NCBI GenBank assembly: GCA_905221605.1
Contig: CAJNDS010000954.1
Span: 1-48,513 of the forward strand
Direction of reading: 5' to 3'
Length of the DNA: 48,513 nt
Source of the DNA: Symbiodinium natans
Lineage: Eukaryota > Sar > Dinophyceae > Suessiales > Symbiodiniaceae
In this document: in pieces, positions 1 to 9,800 of the stretch
Numbering within the stretch: the stretch's first letter is position 1
Layout: each line of letters starts with the position of its first letter
Notes under the pieces: model-generated
What the model was told of the DNA's origin: nothing
The model's database searches: none
The model's input: only the letters and a program-made list of their open reading frames with translations
Program-made: the position numbers and the translations under genes

Positions 1-2006
1 CTTCCAAGAGCTGGAAAGCCTTATCCTGGTGCATTTCATGAAGGAGAACTACCTGGCAAGGCCTTCCAAAACCTTCTGCTGGTGCATTTTATGAAGAGAA
101 CTACCTGGCAAGGCCTTCCCAAAGCTGGAAATCCTTATCCTGGTGCATTTTATGAAGGAGAACTACCTGGCAAGGCCTTCCAAGAGCTGGAAATCCTTAT
201 CCTGGTGCATTTTATGAAGGAGAACTACCTGGCAAGGCCTTCCAAGAGCTGGAAATCCTTATCCTGGTGCATTTTATGAAGGAGAACTACCTCGTCCAAG
301 AGCTGGAAATCCTTATCCTGGTGCATTTTATGAAGGAGAACTACCTGGCAAGGCCTTGCAAGAGCTGGAAACCCTTATCCTGGTGCATTTTATGAAGGAG
401 AACTACCTGGCAAGGCCTTCCAAGAGCTGGAAATCCTTATCCTGGTGCATTTTATGAAGGAGAACAACCTGGCAAGGCCTTCCAAGAGCTGGAAATCCTT
501 ATCCTGGTGCATTTTATGAAGGAGAACGACCTGGCAAGGCCTTCCAAGAACTGGAAATCCTTATTCTGGTGCATTTTATGAAGGAGAACTAACTGGCAAG
601 GCCTTCCGAGAGCTGGAAATCCTTATCCTGGTGCATTTTATGAAGGAGAACTACCTGGAAAGGCTCTTATCCTGGTGCATTTTATGAAGGAGAACTACCT
701 GGAAAGGCCTTCCGCGAGCTGGAAATCCTTATCCTGGTGCATTTTATGAAGGAGAACCACCTGGTAAGGCCTTCTGCGAGCTGGAAATCCTTATCCTGGT
801 GCATTTTATGAAAGAGAACTACCTGGAAATGCCTTCCGCGAGCTGGAAATCCTTATCCTGGTGCATTTTATGAAGGAGAACTACCTGGAAAGGCTTTCCG
901 CGAGCTGGAAATCTTATCCTGGTGCTTTTTTCTGAAGAAGAACTACTTGGAAAGGCCTTCCGCGAGCTGGAAATGCTTATCCTGGTGCATTTTATGAAGG
1001 AGAACTACCTGGAAAGGCCTTCCAAGAGCTGGAAATCCTTATCCTGGTGCATTTTATGAAGGATAACTACCTGGAAAGGGAAATCCTTATCCTGGTGCAT
1101 TTTATGAAGGAGAACTACCTGGAAAGGCCTTCCGCAAGCTGGAAATCCTTATCCTGGTGCATTTTATGAAGGAGAACTACCTGGAAAGGCCTTCTGCGAG
1201 CTGGAAATCGTTATCCTGGTGCATTTTATGAAAGAGAACTACCTGGAAATGCCTTCCGCGAGCTGGAAATCCTTATCCTGGTGCATTTTATGAAGGAGAA
1301 CTACCTGGAAAGGCTTTCCGCGAGCTGGAAATCCTTATCCTGGTGCTTTTTTCTGAAGAAGAACTACTTGGAAAGGCCTTCCGCGAGCTGGAAATGCTTA
1401 TCCTGGTGCATTTTATGAAGGAGAACTACCTGGAAAAGCCTTCCGCGAGCTGGAAATCCTTATCCGGTGCATTTTATGAAGGAGAACTACCTGGAAAGGC
1501 CTTCCAAGAGCTGGAAATCCTTATCCTGGTGCATTTTATGAAGGAGAACTACCTGGAAAGGCCTTCCGCGACCTGGAAATCCTTATCCGGTGCATTTTAT
1601 GAAGGAGAACTACCTGGAAAGGCCTTCCGCGAGCTGGAAATCCTTATCCTGGTGCATTTTATGAAAGAGCTACCTGGAAAGGCCTTCCGCGAGCTGGAAA
1701 AGGCAAGGCCTTCCAAGAGCTGGAAATCCTTATCCTGGTGCATTTTATGAAGGAGAACTACCTGGCAAGGCCTTCCAAGAACTGGAAATCCTTATTCTGG
1801 TGCATTTTATGAAGGAGAACTACCTGGCAAGGCCTTCCAAGAGCTGGAAATCCTTATCCTGGTGCATTTATGAAGGAGAACTACCTGGCAAGGCCTTCCA
1901 AGAGCTGGAAATCCTTATCCTGGTGCATTCTATGAAAGAGAACTACCTGGCAAGGCCTTCCAAGAGCTGGAAACCCTTACGCTGGTGCATTTTATGAAGG
2001 AGAACC
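1..2006 (+). repeat. Minisatellite B array, period about 62 bp
   Basis: About 32 tandem copies of a 62-bp unit built around GAGCTGGAAATCCTTATCC, then TGGTGCATTTTATGAAGG, then AGAACTACCTGG. Two subtypes form blocks: GGCAAGG with CCAAGAG (about 1-600 and 1690-2006) and GGAAAGG with CCGCGAG (about 600-1690). Some copies are shortened, for example near 660 and 1080. One reading frame carries a stop in each unit (TTTTATGA), and 62 is not a multiple of 3. The short open frames here are therefore by-products and not genes. Confidence 0.95.
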
Positions 2007-2160
2007 ACGTTTGCTTGTCCTCAACCTGAATGGGGGCCATGTGCCAGGTGCTTATGCTCAACCAGAATGGGGTGCAGCCGAGTCGCTTCAGTCAACACAA
2101 AGTCCTGACACCAGCAATTCCTGTTTGCTTGCCTCAACCTGAATAGGGGCCAGCGTTTAC
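2007..2160 (+). repeat. Three diverged copies of a ~30-35 bp motif after minisatellite B
   Basis: A motif of the form TGTTTGCTTG-CCTCAACCTGAATAGGGGCC occurs at about 2122-2151. It recurs as a close copy at about 2007-2036 and as a weaker one (GCTCAACCAGAATGGGGTGC) at about 2055-2077. The segment is the transition between the minisatellite and the gene leader and is kept in all three units. No gene was seen. Confidence 0.6.
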
Positions 2161-2168
2161 CGCTCACA

Positions 2169-2231
2169 CCGTGCGCTTTGGCTCAATATGAACAGCCTTA
2201 AGTCTTCATCCACAGCCATTTCGGGCGCAAG
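2169..2231 (+). other. Two spliced-leader-like relict motifs
   Basis: At 2169-2186 the sequence CCGTGCGCTTTGGCTCAA keeps the start (CCGT) and the TTTGGCTCAA core of the dinoflagellate spliced leader. At 2210-2231 the sequence CCACAGCCATTTCGGGCGCAAG keeps AGCCATTT, GG and CAAG in the same order. The leader consensus is established knowledge. Relics of it in genomic DNA are known from genes reinserted from trans-spliced mRNA. Both matches are degenerate, so this is a tentative call. The same motifs occur at the matching positions in units 2 and 3. Confidence 0.4.
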
Positions 2232-2995
2232 CCTCTGTCACCGCAAAAGGTCTTGAGAGCATTTTCGCATCCCTTGTTTCTCAGCTCAACTGATGCGAGT
2301 TGCAATGGCCAACCGCTGCGGCTGTTGGGGGGCCTGAACTGCGAGCTGAAGTGGGACGGTGGCCCGATCGCAAATTTGCGGACCATGGCCGGCCACGTCG
2401 CAGGCTCTGTGCGCTGGACAGCTGCTGGGCTGAATGAACCGGAAGCCCACAAATACCGTATTGCCATGCTGTTTCGACCTGTGAGCTTCTAGGCCCTTCA
2501 GAACGTCACGGTCGGCGACGTCATCTCAGCCATGGGATCTGAAGCCCATAGTCACGAAGCACTGTCGCGGCAGACGCATCTGGCAATCCTGATCAACGGA
2601 CGATGGCAGCCAGAAGAGCAGCCAGTGGCCGGACCGTTTCTTCTCTTAGAAAAGCTGCCGCGATGCAGGCTACGGCACAAGCAGTCGCTGGCAGAACATC
2701 TGTTTCACGCCAATCTTCATTCGCTCTGACTCTCAAAATTCCACAGAAACGGCCGGTCATGGGCTACTCGCTTCTTCTGTGCATTGTTGAGCCATGTTGC
2801 ACCTCTTTCTTGAGCTTGTGAGAAGGTAGGGACGGCCGAGCCTTCCCGTGCTTTTTGTTGCTTGTGCAGCGCGCTTGGGCTCAATTCGAATCGTTTTAAA
2901 GTCTTCATCCGTGTCCCGCTGCGGCCAGGCAACCATTGGGGTACAAATCTCAATCGTCGCAGCTGTTCGTTTCGTTTTTGGAACATGGCCGCTGT
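2232..2995 (+). other. Leader / intergenic region without a supported gene
   Basis: Several short open frames lie here on both strands, but none is convincing. The 79-codon plus-strand frame at 2253-2492 is broken in unit 3, where TGC becomes TGA (near 43305). The segment 2173-2284 is a diverged paralogue of 2868-3007: both share GCGCTT-GGCTCAAT, then TTAA(A)GTCTTCATCC, then the pyrimidine-rich acceptor CTTGTTTCTCAG (2273-2284 and 2996-3007). The region therefore looks like a duplicated gene 5' end whose first copy has decayed. Confidence 0.5.
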
Positions 2996-3007
2996 CTTGT
3001 TTCTCAG
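2996..3007 (+). promoter_or_regulatory. Probable 3' splice (trans-splice) acceptor of the small gene
   Basis: CTTGTTTCTCAG is a pyrimidine tract ending in AG, and it lies 18 nt before the ATG at 3026. In an organism that adds a spliced leader this is the expected kind of acceptor. It is identical in all three units, at 22880-22891 and 43997-44008. It is also identical in the decayed paralogue at 2273-2284, although the flanking sequence there has diverged. Confidence 0.55.
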
Positions 3008-3025
3008 GTCGACTGGTGCGACAGC

Positions 3026-3643
3026 ATGCTCGAAGACACGTGCGAGGACTTGGAGAGCAGAGACCACTCGATTCGCGACTCCGAACAGGCGGACTTCGAG
3101 GACGGGTTCGACGACTGGGACTGGGTCGACAGTGAGATGCAGCGCGAAGCCGAGGAAGATGCGCGTGAGAGAGTACAGTGGAGCAAAGAAATGGAAATCC
3201 AGAATGAATACCGCCAGCGTCTCGCCAACATGACGGTGAAGTACCTGAACATGCAAGGTAGCGAAATCCACACCTCGAAGCCTTATCCACTCTGCCATGT
3301 CGAACCGTGCGAGTCTTTCCGGGAAGCCTGGCTGCACACTTTGCACGAAGGAAACAGCCCAGATCGCCGTCTCTCCCTGCGCCAACTACGTCTCAGACGA
3401 CAAGAAATTAAGAAGCCTATCCCGGCGGAAACGCTGCAATATCGCAGCGCCAGGGAAGTCTTGCTTCACGATTTGGACAGCGGTCCTGCAGGACCCATCC
3501 CCCTCGACACCACGAAGCTGGTCTTGGGCGGGGGCGTGATCACAGACACCTGGAGCTGGCGTGAACTGTTGGGTCACAGCTTGAGCAACGACGTCGTGCA
3601 CGTGCAAGTTGTCTACATCTCAGAGAAAGCCACAGGCCCGTAG
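3026..3643 (+). CDS. Small acidic protein with a ubiquitin-like C-terminal region
   Basis: 205 codons. The frame is open upstream to 2936, but the first ATG after the acceptor at 3007 is at 3026, so I start there. Residues 1-75 are very acidic and helical in character (many Asp and Glu, e.g. FDDWDWVDSEMQ). Residues about 140-198 resemble the second half of the ubiquitin fold: a GPIPLDTTKLVLGG stretch matches the ubiquitin IPPDQQRLIFAG region, followed by a D-x-W-S-W-R-E-L-L stretch and a final hydrophobic strand VVHVQVVY. There is no C-terminal Gly-Gly, so it is not an obvious conjugated modifier. It lies 207 bp upstream of the Helitron gene on the same strand. The protein is otherwise not recognised; the ubiquitin-like assignment is by eye only. 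Confidence 0.55.
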   Translation: MLEDTCEDLESRDHSIRDSEQADFEDGFDDWDWVDSEMQREAEEDARERVQWSKEMEIQNEYRQRLANMTVKYLNMQGSEIHTSKPYPLCHVEPCESFREAWLHTLHEGNSPDRRLSLRQLRLRRQEIKKPIPAETLQYRSAREVLLHDLDSGPAGPIPLDTTKLVLGGGVITDTWSWRELLGHSLSNDVVHVQVVYISEKATGP

Positions 3644-3850
3644 AGCTGCCCATGTGAGTACGTTATGTCTCAGCAAGACAAGCCTGCAGAGCTCCAGTGT
3701 GTGCCACGAGAAAGAAACTGAGCAGCGAGCAAAGGCAGGACAGCTTTGTAAGTGCTCGAGCATGGCTTCTCAAGTTGCTTCACTGAGCCTGCTGCAGTGT
3801 TTCGGATACAGCCCCTAGGTGCAAAATCTGAGGATTCAGGATTCGTTGCC
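3644..3850 (+). other. Spacer between the small gene and the Helitron gene
   Basis: A short spacer of 207 bp. It contains a consensus-like donor GTGAGT at 3654-3659, just after the stop codon, and several AG acceptor candidates (for example TTCGGATACAG near 3815). Splicing between the two genes, or trans-splicing to the second, is possible but not shown. In unit 3 this spacer has small indels and an in-frame stop upstream of the Helitron ATG. Confidence 0.4.
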
Positions 3851-6800
3851 ATGGCCCCTTGTCATCGGTGCGGCTTCGGGACAAGGAGCGGCAGAGGACA
3901 GGGATGGTGCAGCAATCCGCAGTGCCGCCAAGCCGAAAAAGAGGAGTGCCTGGCCCAGAAGAGCGCAGAGAAAATTGTTTGGCAGCAACAACGGGCAGCG
4001 CAGGGAGCGGGCAGTCGTGGACCCTTGCGCGAAGAGAACAGCAGAAAGGCAGAGCGCCGACAGCTGCATGAGGAAAGGGCGCGGGCAAAGGCAGAGGAGG
4101 AAGCAGGCGGCCGTGGACCTTTGCGTGAAGAAGACAGCAAAGAAGCAGAGCGCCGACAGCTGCGTGAGGCAAGGGCGCGGGCAAAGGCAGAGGAGGAAGC
4201 GGGCGGCCGTGGACCTTTGCGGGAAGAAGACAGCAAAGAAGCAGAGCGCCGACAGCTGCATGAGGCAAGGGCGCGGGCAAAGGCAGAGGAGGAAGCGGGC
4301 GGCCGTGGACCTTTGCGGGAAGAAGACGGCAAAAGGGAAGAGCGCCGACAGCTGCGTGAGGCAAGGGCACGGGCAAAGGCAGAGGAGGAAGCGGGCGGCC
4401 GTGGACCTTTGCGGGAAGAAGACAGCAAAGAAGCAGAGCGCCGACAGCTGCGTGAGGCAAGGGAGCGGGCAAAGGCAGAGGAGGAAGCGGGCGGCCGTGG
4501 ACCTTTGCGGGAAGAAGACGGCAAAAGGGAAGAGCGCCGACAGCTGCGTGAGGCAAGGGCGCGGGCAAAGTCAGAGGAGGAAGCGGGCGGCCGTGGACCT
4601 TTGCGGGAAGAAGACAGCAAAGAAGCAGAGCGCCGACAGCTGCGTGAGGCAAGGGAGCGGGCAAAGGCAGAGGAGGGAGTGGGCGGCCGAGGGCCCAGGC
4701 CCATCGCCTCGGAGATTCAGCAGCAGGGCTACCCTTTTCCAGACGAGGACACCTTGACCCAGGAGCAGGCACAAGCCCATTACTTGGCTTTTGCGCGGAG
4801 CTGGAGTAGATTTGGCCTTTCTCGCGTGTGCCAGAAGTGCCAGACTCTAACACCAGGGAGGCACTGCAGAACAGCCAAAGGAAGTGGCCAGCTGCTCTGC
4901 AGGAATTGCCGCGAGAATCGCACCAAGGTGGTTTTGCCAATCCCGGCCCCCATCCCAGAAGCACTGCAAAGTCTGCAACCCATCGAGCAGCATCTCCTCG
5001 CCATGGCACGCATCTCGCAGGTCTTGTTGGACAAGCTGCCATCAGGCGGCCCGAGCGCGCAGTGGGGTCGCATGTACGCAGTGCTCATGCAGGATCCTTT
5101 CATCTGCGACGTCCTCGAAGGCGCCACTTTGGAAGAAGACGGTACAGTGCTGGTCGAGGGCGTGGACGGCATGACCGCATCACCAGCGCGTTTGGAGCAC
5201 CTACACGCGGCCTTGCAGGCCTTGAAGGAACTGCACTGCCTCTATCAACGGAGCCCGGCAGTGGACAGAGCTCTGGCGAGAATGGCTGCCATCCTCGCCA
5301 ACAAGACATCCGCTGCGGCTGCGGTGCCAACAGACCCACTTGCGGGAACAGAAGCAAACCAAGAGATCGAGATGACATACCTGGTGCCGAAGCAATTCCA
5401 GGCCCCAAAAGCCGACGTACAAGATTTGCGAAAAGTGCGAGGATCCGCAGACCTCAGCGATGGCATGGATGCAAAATTCTTCCCACACTTGTTTCCCACC
5501 GGCACAGGAGGCTGGAAGAACGACAACGGAAGCTTTTCCCAATATGCCCGGAAGCGTCTGCTGAGCCTGGATTCCCGCTTCGAAGCGTCCACGGCCTACA
5601 TCATGTGGCTGCTGGAGATGCAGACCAAGAAGCGACTTTCCGGAAACATCAACGTCCGGATCGGCAACCAGCGGGTGCCCTACGGCAGTAGCGACTACGA
5701 GAACGGTAGCCGTCAGGTGTATGCTGCCTTGCGGGACATGCCTGGCACGCAGCCGTACCTGTACGCCAAGAAGGGAGTGGCGCTCAACATGTACGAGCAG
5801 CTTGGCGCTCCCAACTTCTTCATGACACTGTCCTGCCACGCGCGCCAGCCTGCGTTGCTCCTCGCGGCTATCTCGGCACGGCTGCTGCGGCTGCATCCCG
5901 ACCGCCCTCAGGCAGAACTGGAGCAGCACGCTGCGGAGATCCTATTCCGCTACCAGAATGACAAGAACTTCACTTGGGATGGGTTGTCGCCCAACCAGTT
6001 GTGCAACCAGCAGCCGGCAGTGGTAGCGCGACAATTCATGCACCAAGTCTCTCAGCTGATGTGGTGGCTGTCCAGCACGCGCGGTCCGAAAGTCCACCTG
6101 CACGAAGATGCTGATCCACAAGATGGAGTCGAGGAGAACGACTGCGAGGACGTGGAGGACGACGCCCAGGCACCCGCCACGGATTTTGCAGGCCTTCATC
6201 GCCGCATGCGCAAGGAACGGCCTCCTTTCAAAGTGTTGGACTACATCATTCGCATAGAATGGCAAAAGCGGGGCTACCCCCACGCTCACATCCTGCTTTG
6301 GATCGAAGAGTGGGCCAAAGCAACGCAGCAGCCAGACAAGATGGCGCCCGACGGCGAAGACTCCGAACAAGCAGCAGAGACACCGGTTCCAGACTGGTCT
6401 GACGAAGAGGCCATGGAGAACTTCATCCCCAAGTGTGCGGAGGACCTCAGCGACAAGTACATCTGCACCAAGTCCCCGAACACGTGGCGCCAATCCCACC
6501 GCGTACCACCCAGAGATAGAGAAGTGAACGCAAAGCTGTCCGCAGAGGTGGTGCACAACCACACGCCATATTGCGGCATGTACTCAGAAGGCGCCTGTCG
6601 ATTTGGATTTCCACATGATGCAGAGCCCCGGACTCGGCGTCGAACATCGCAGGAGCAGTACGCCAACAGCCGCTGGAAGAGCAGCCTTGCGACGAGACGA
6701 GTGAAGGGAGACAGCATGATGGGACAGTACAACATTCGAATCTTGAGAAGGTGGAGGGCAAGCATGGACCTGCAGGTCATCTGCGAGCTCACCAGCGCCA

Positions 6801-9800
6801 GTCGGTACATACTGGGCTACACTTTCAAGTCGGAGGAGGATCGCGAAGCGCAGCGGCGAATGGAAAACATCCTTGCCATCCTAACAAGTCAGAGCGCAGG
6901 CGCCGGCCTCGACAATCAGAAGATCTACAAGGCAGCCCACGCGGCGTTGCAGGGCAGGACCACGTCGACCTTCGAGGCATGCCACCTTCTGCTGGGCTTC
7001 CCGATCATCGAATTCTCCAGGGACAACGTCTGGGTACAGGTGGGGCCTCCAGACACCTGGACAGTGTGGGTGCCCAAGCATGAGGAACAGGTGGCCTTGC
7101 AGCAGCCCACTGACTACCGCAACAAGAAGATGCGCCAAGGTGGGAACCTGCCTGTTGCTCATCACTGGTACCGGGAAATGCAAACCACCTTCGGTGAACA
7201 TGAGACGACCTTGCCAGTGGAAGGCAGGGAGCCGGTTTCCTGTCGGTTTAGTGAAGTCACCTTCCTGGACTTTTGCGCGGCTTTCAAGTACATCGGCGTG
7301 CAAGAACCACAGCCTCGCAGGCGCCCTGCAATCGTCGGCTACCAGAACTTCAACCCGGACGAGGAGGCCGAAGCTTTCTACTACTCCAAGTTGCTGCTGC
7401 ACCTGGTGTGGAAGGAACCTGGAGATTGGCTGTTGGAGCAGGATGCAGGAAGCCATGCAGCAGCGTTCCAGCGCATCGCCCGAGACGTGCGCGGCCACCC
7501 AGACTTCCTTCGGTCGAGATGCTTCCCTCAGCTAGATGGCACCGTCGACGCCGCCCGCAAGCTGCAGGCCGTACAAGCGACGATGTACATGAAGGCCAAG
7601 ATGCATCCGGCAAACCTGCGGGACGGCTGGGCCAACAGCAAGGTTGCCGAGGAGAACTACAAGGATTCCTTGCAAATATTGGAGGCACTGAAGGAGCGGT
7701 ATGGAGGAGACATCGACTTCCTGGCCCCGGACTCTGTGCCCACCGGAGCTGCCCTCAATGCCTTTGCGCCGGTCGAGGAAGGCGAAGAATCATTCGAGAT
7801 GTTGACGGTTGAGAACCCCTGCCCGGAGACCACGCGCCAGTGCCAAGCCATGGAGCACATCGTCCAGTCAGTTCTGAGGCAGCCGAACACCAAGGACACG
7901 CAGAATACTCAGCGTCTGCACATGCTCCTCCACGGGCCCGGCGGCAGCGGCAAGTCCGTGGTGGTACGCGCAGCAGCTCACGTCCTGCGGCAAAGCAAGA
8001 AAGGATGCATCATAGCGGCGCCCACGGGTGTGGCAGCATTCAACATCAACGGTGTCACCCTCCATCAATGTTGCTTGCTCCCCGTAGTGAACCAAAGCCA
8101 CGGCAAGGCCTGCGACATGCCGCTGCCGGACCGCCAGAAGTTAGCCACTCTCAGAGACATCTGGTCGAAGGTCAGCGTTCTGTTCGTTGACGAGATGAGC
8201 TTCATCCCCTCCTGGATGTTGGAGCGTCTGGATCAGCATCTCCGTCTTGCCAGAGATCTGCAAACCCTGCCCTTCGGAGGACTGCACGTCATCTTTGCCG
8301 GGGACCTGTATCAGTTGCCTCCACCAAGCGGGCTGCCGGCCTTCGCCAGCCGGCTTTGGCTGCTCTTCCAGCTCTGCGAGTTAGAAGGAAACCAGCGGGC
8401 CGCACGCGACCCAGCCTGGGCCGCTCTGCTGGCACGCGTTCGGGTGGGACAGCAGACCGACGCCGACATTGAGGTGCTGCGGAATATGGTGATCAAGAAA
8501 GGCAGCAAGAAGCGGCCCGCCCCGAAAGCCGTGAACCTATACGCCACTCGCCAAGCAGTCGCCGAAAGCAACCGCCGCTACAAGGAAGAGCACGTCTTGA
8601 ACACAGGAGAACAGCTACACGATTGCCCAGCTGTCGACACCAACGTCAAGACCGGTGTGCCGCTGTCTCCAGATGCCGTCTGGGCCGAGCCGGAGAACAC
8701 GGGTGGCTTGGTAGGCCTGCTGCAGGTGGCCATTGGGCTCCGTGTCATGCTCAGATACAACATCGACGTGCGAGATGGCTTGGTCAATGGCGCCTGTGGC
8801 ACGGTGGAGCACATTGACACCGAGAAAGCCGGCGGGGAAGTCGAGAGGATCTGGGTTTCTTTCGAGAAGAATGCTGGGGCCACTTGGCGAGCAGAGCACG
8901 AAACCTCCTGCGTGGCAATCTCGAGGCGCTCGGCCACGTACCTTGACAGAGACGGCAGCAAGGCATCGAGGCATCAATTCCCGCTCGTTCTCGCCAAAGC
9001 CATCTCGATCCACAAGAGCCAGGCAGCTACCTGTAAGGACGGAGCGCATACCCGCCTCGATCACACCATCTTCGCAGAAGGTCAAGCCTACGTCGCCCTG
9101 AGCCGCTGCCCCGAACAGGCACTCTGCAGCTTGGAGCTCTTCAACCCCAAGGCTTTGCGGTTCAACGCCAACGCAGAGTGGGCCCTGACCAAGCTGAAGG
9201 CGCAGCAAGCCGACCGGGACGGCCCGGATCTCTGGAAGGCGTTGTTCAAGCCGGAGCAGAACAAGGAGTTCTATGAAAGACGACTAGCTGAGATGGGGAC
9301 GCCCGACTGGAACCGTCTCAAGCCAGACCACGGCGAGCGCATCGAGCGGCCCTGGTGTTGTGCACTATGCGGCACGGAGGCTCCCAACACCAAAGCTGCC
9401 ATCAAGGCTCATAAGCGCAAGTGCCCGGCCAAGCCACCAGCCAAGACGAACGCCAAAAGCAAAGCAAAGGCCAAAGCAAAATGCAAAGCAAAGTTCGTCT
9501 TCATGGGCCTAGGCAAACGGGCTGCAGAAAGCTCTTGCGCGGCCGGGTCTTTGGCCAAGATGCAACGGACAGGCAGCCGACCCGATCAAGACACACCTGC
9601 AGGCCTGTATTTTGAGGCGCAAGAGCAAGCTCTCTGCGGCATGCACGCCCTGAACATGGCCTTGGGGGCAGCCTTCTTCACTGAAGCGGACATGGACAAC
9701 GCCGTGCAGGTTGTCCTCGAAGAAGGTGGGGTGGAACGAGGTGAAGCTGCAGAGGACCACGCGGCGCCAGGTGGCTTCTACTCCTCGGAAGTGCTTGCGC

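Noticed and set aside
1343-1750. 135-codon and other open frames in minisatellite B (also at 21227, 42345 and inner B blocks)
   Set aside because: They only read through tandem repeats, change frame each unit, and shift with repeat indels. No leader, acceptor or protein-like composition independent of the repeat.
2198-2492. 79-codon plus and 89-codon minus frames in the leader
   Set aside because: The plus frame has a stop in unit 3. The minus frame survives in all units but overlaps spliced-leader-like and acceptor motifs of the plus strand and shows no domain.
3641-3850. Splicing of the small gene into the Helitron gene to make one long protein
   Set aside because: The small gene has its own stop before the best donor (GTGAGT 3654-3659), and unit 3 has an in-frame stop between them. 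It remains possible with an unusual donor, but the sequence does not support it.
3780-5042. 420- and 280-codon minus-strand open frames opposite the Helitron N-terminus
   Set aside because: They mirror the GC-rich charged repeat of the real gene (Pro/Leu/Ala- and Ser/Arg-rich translations), and the plus-strand frame has clear domains.
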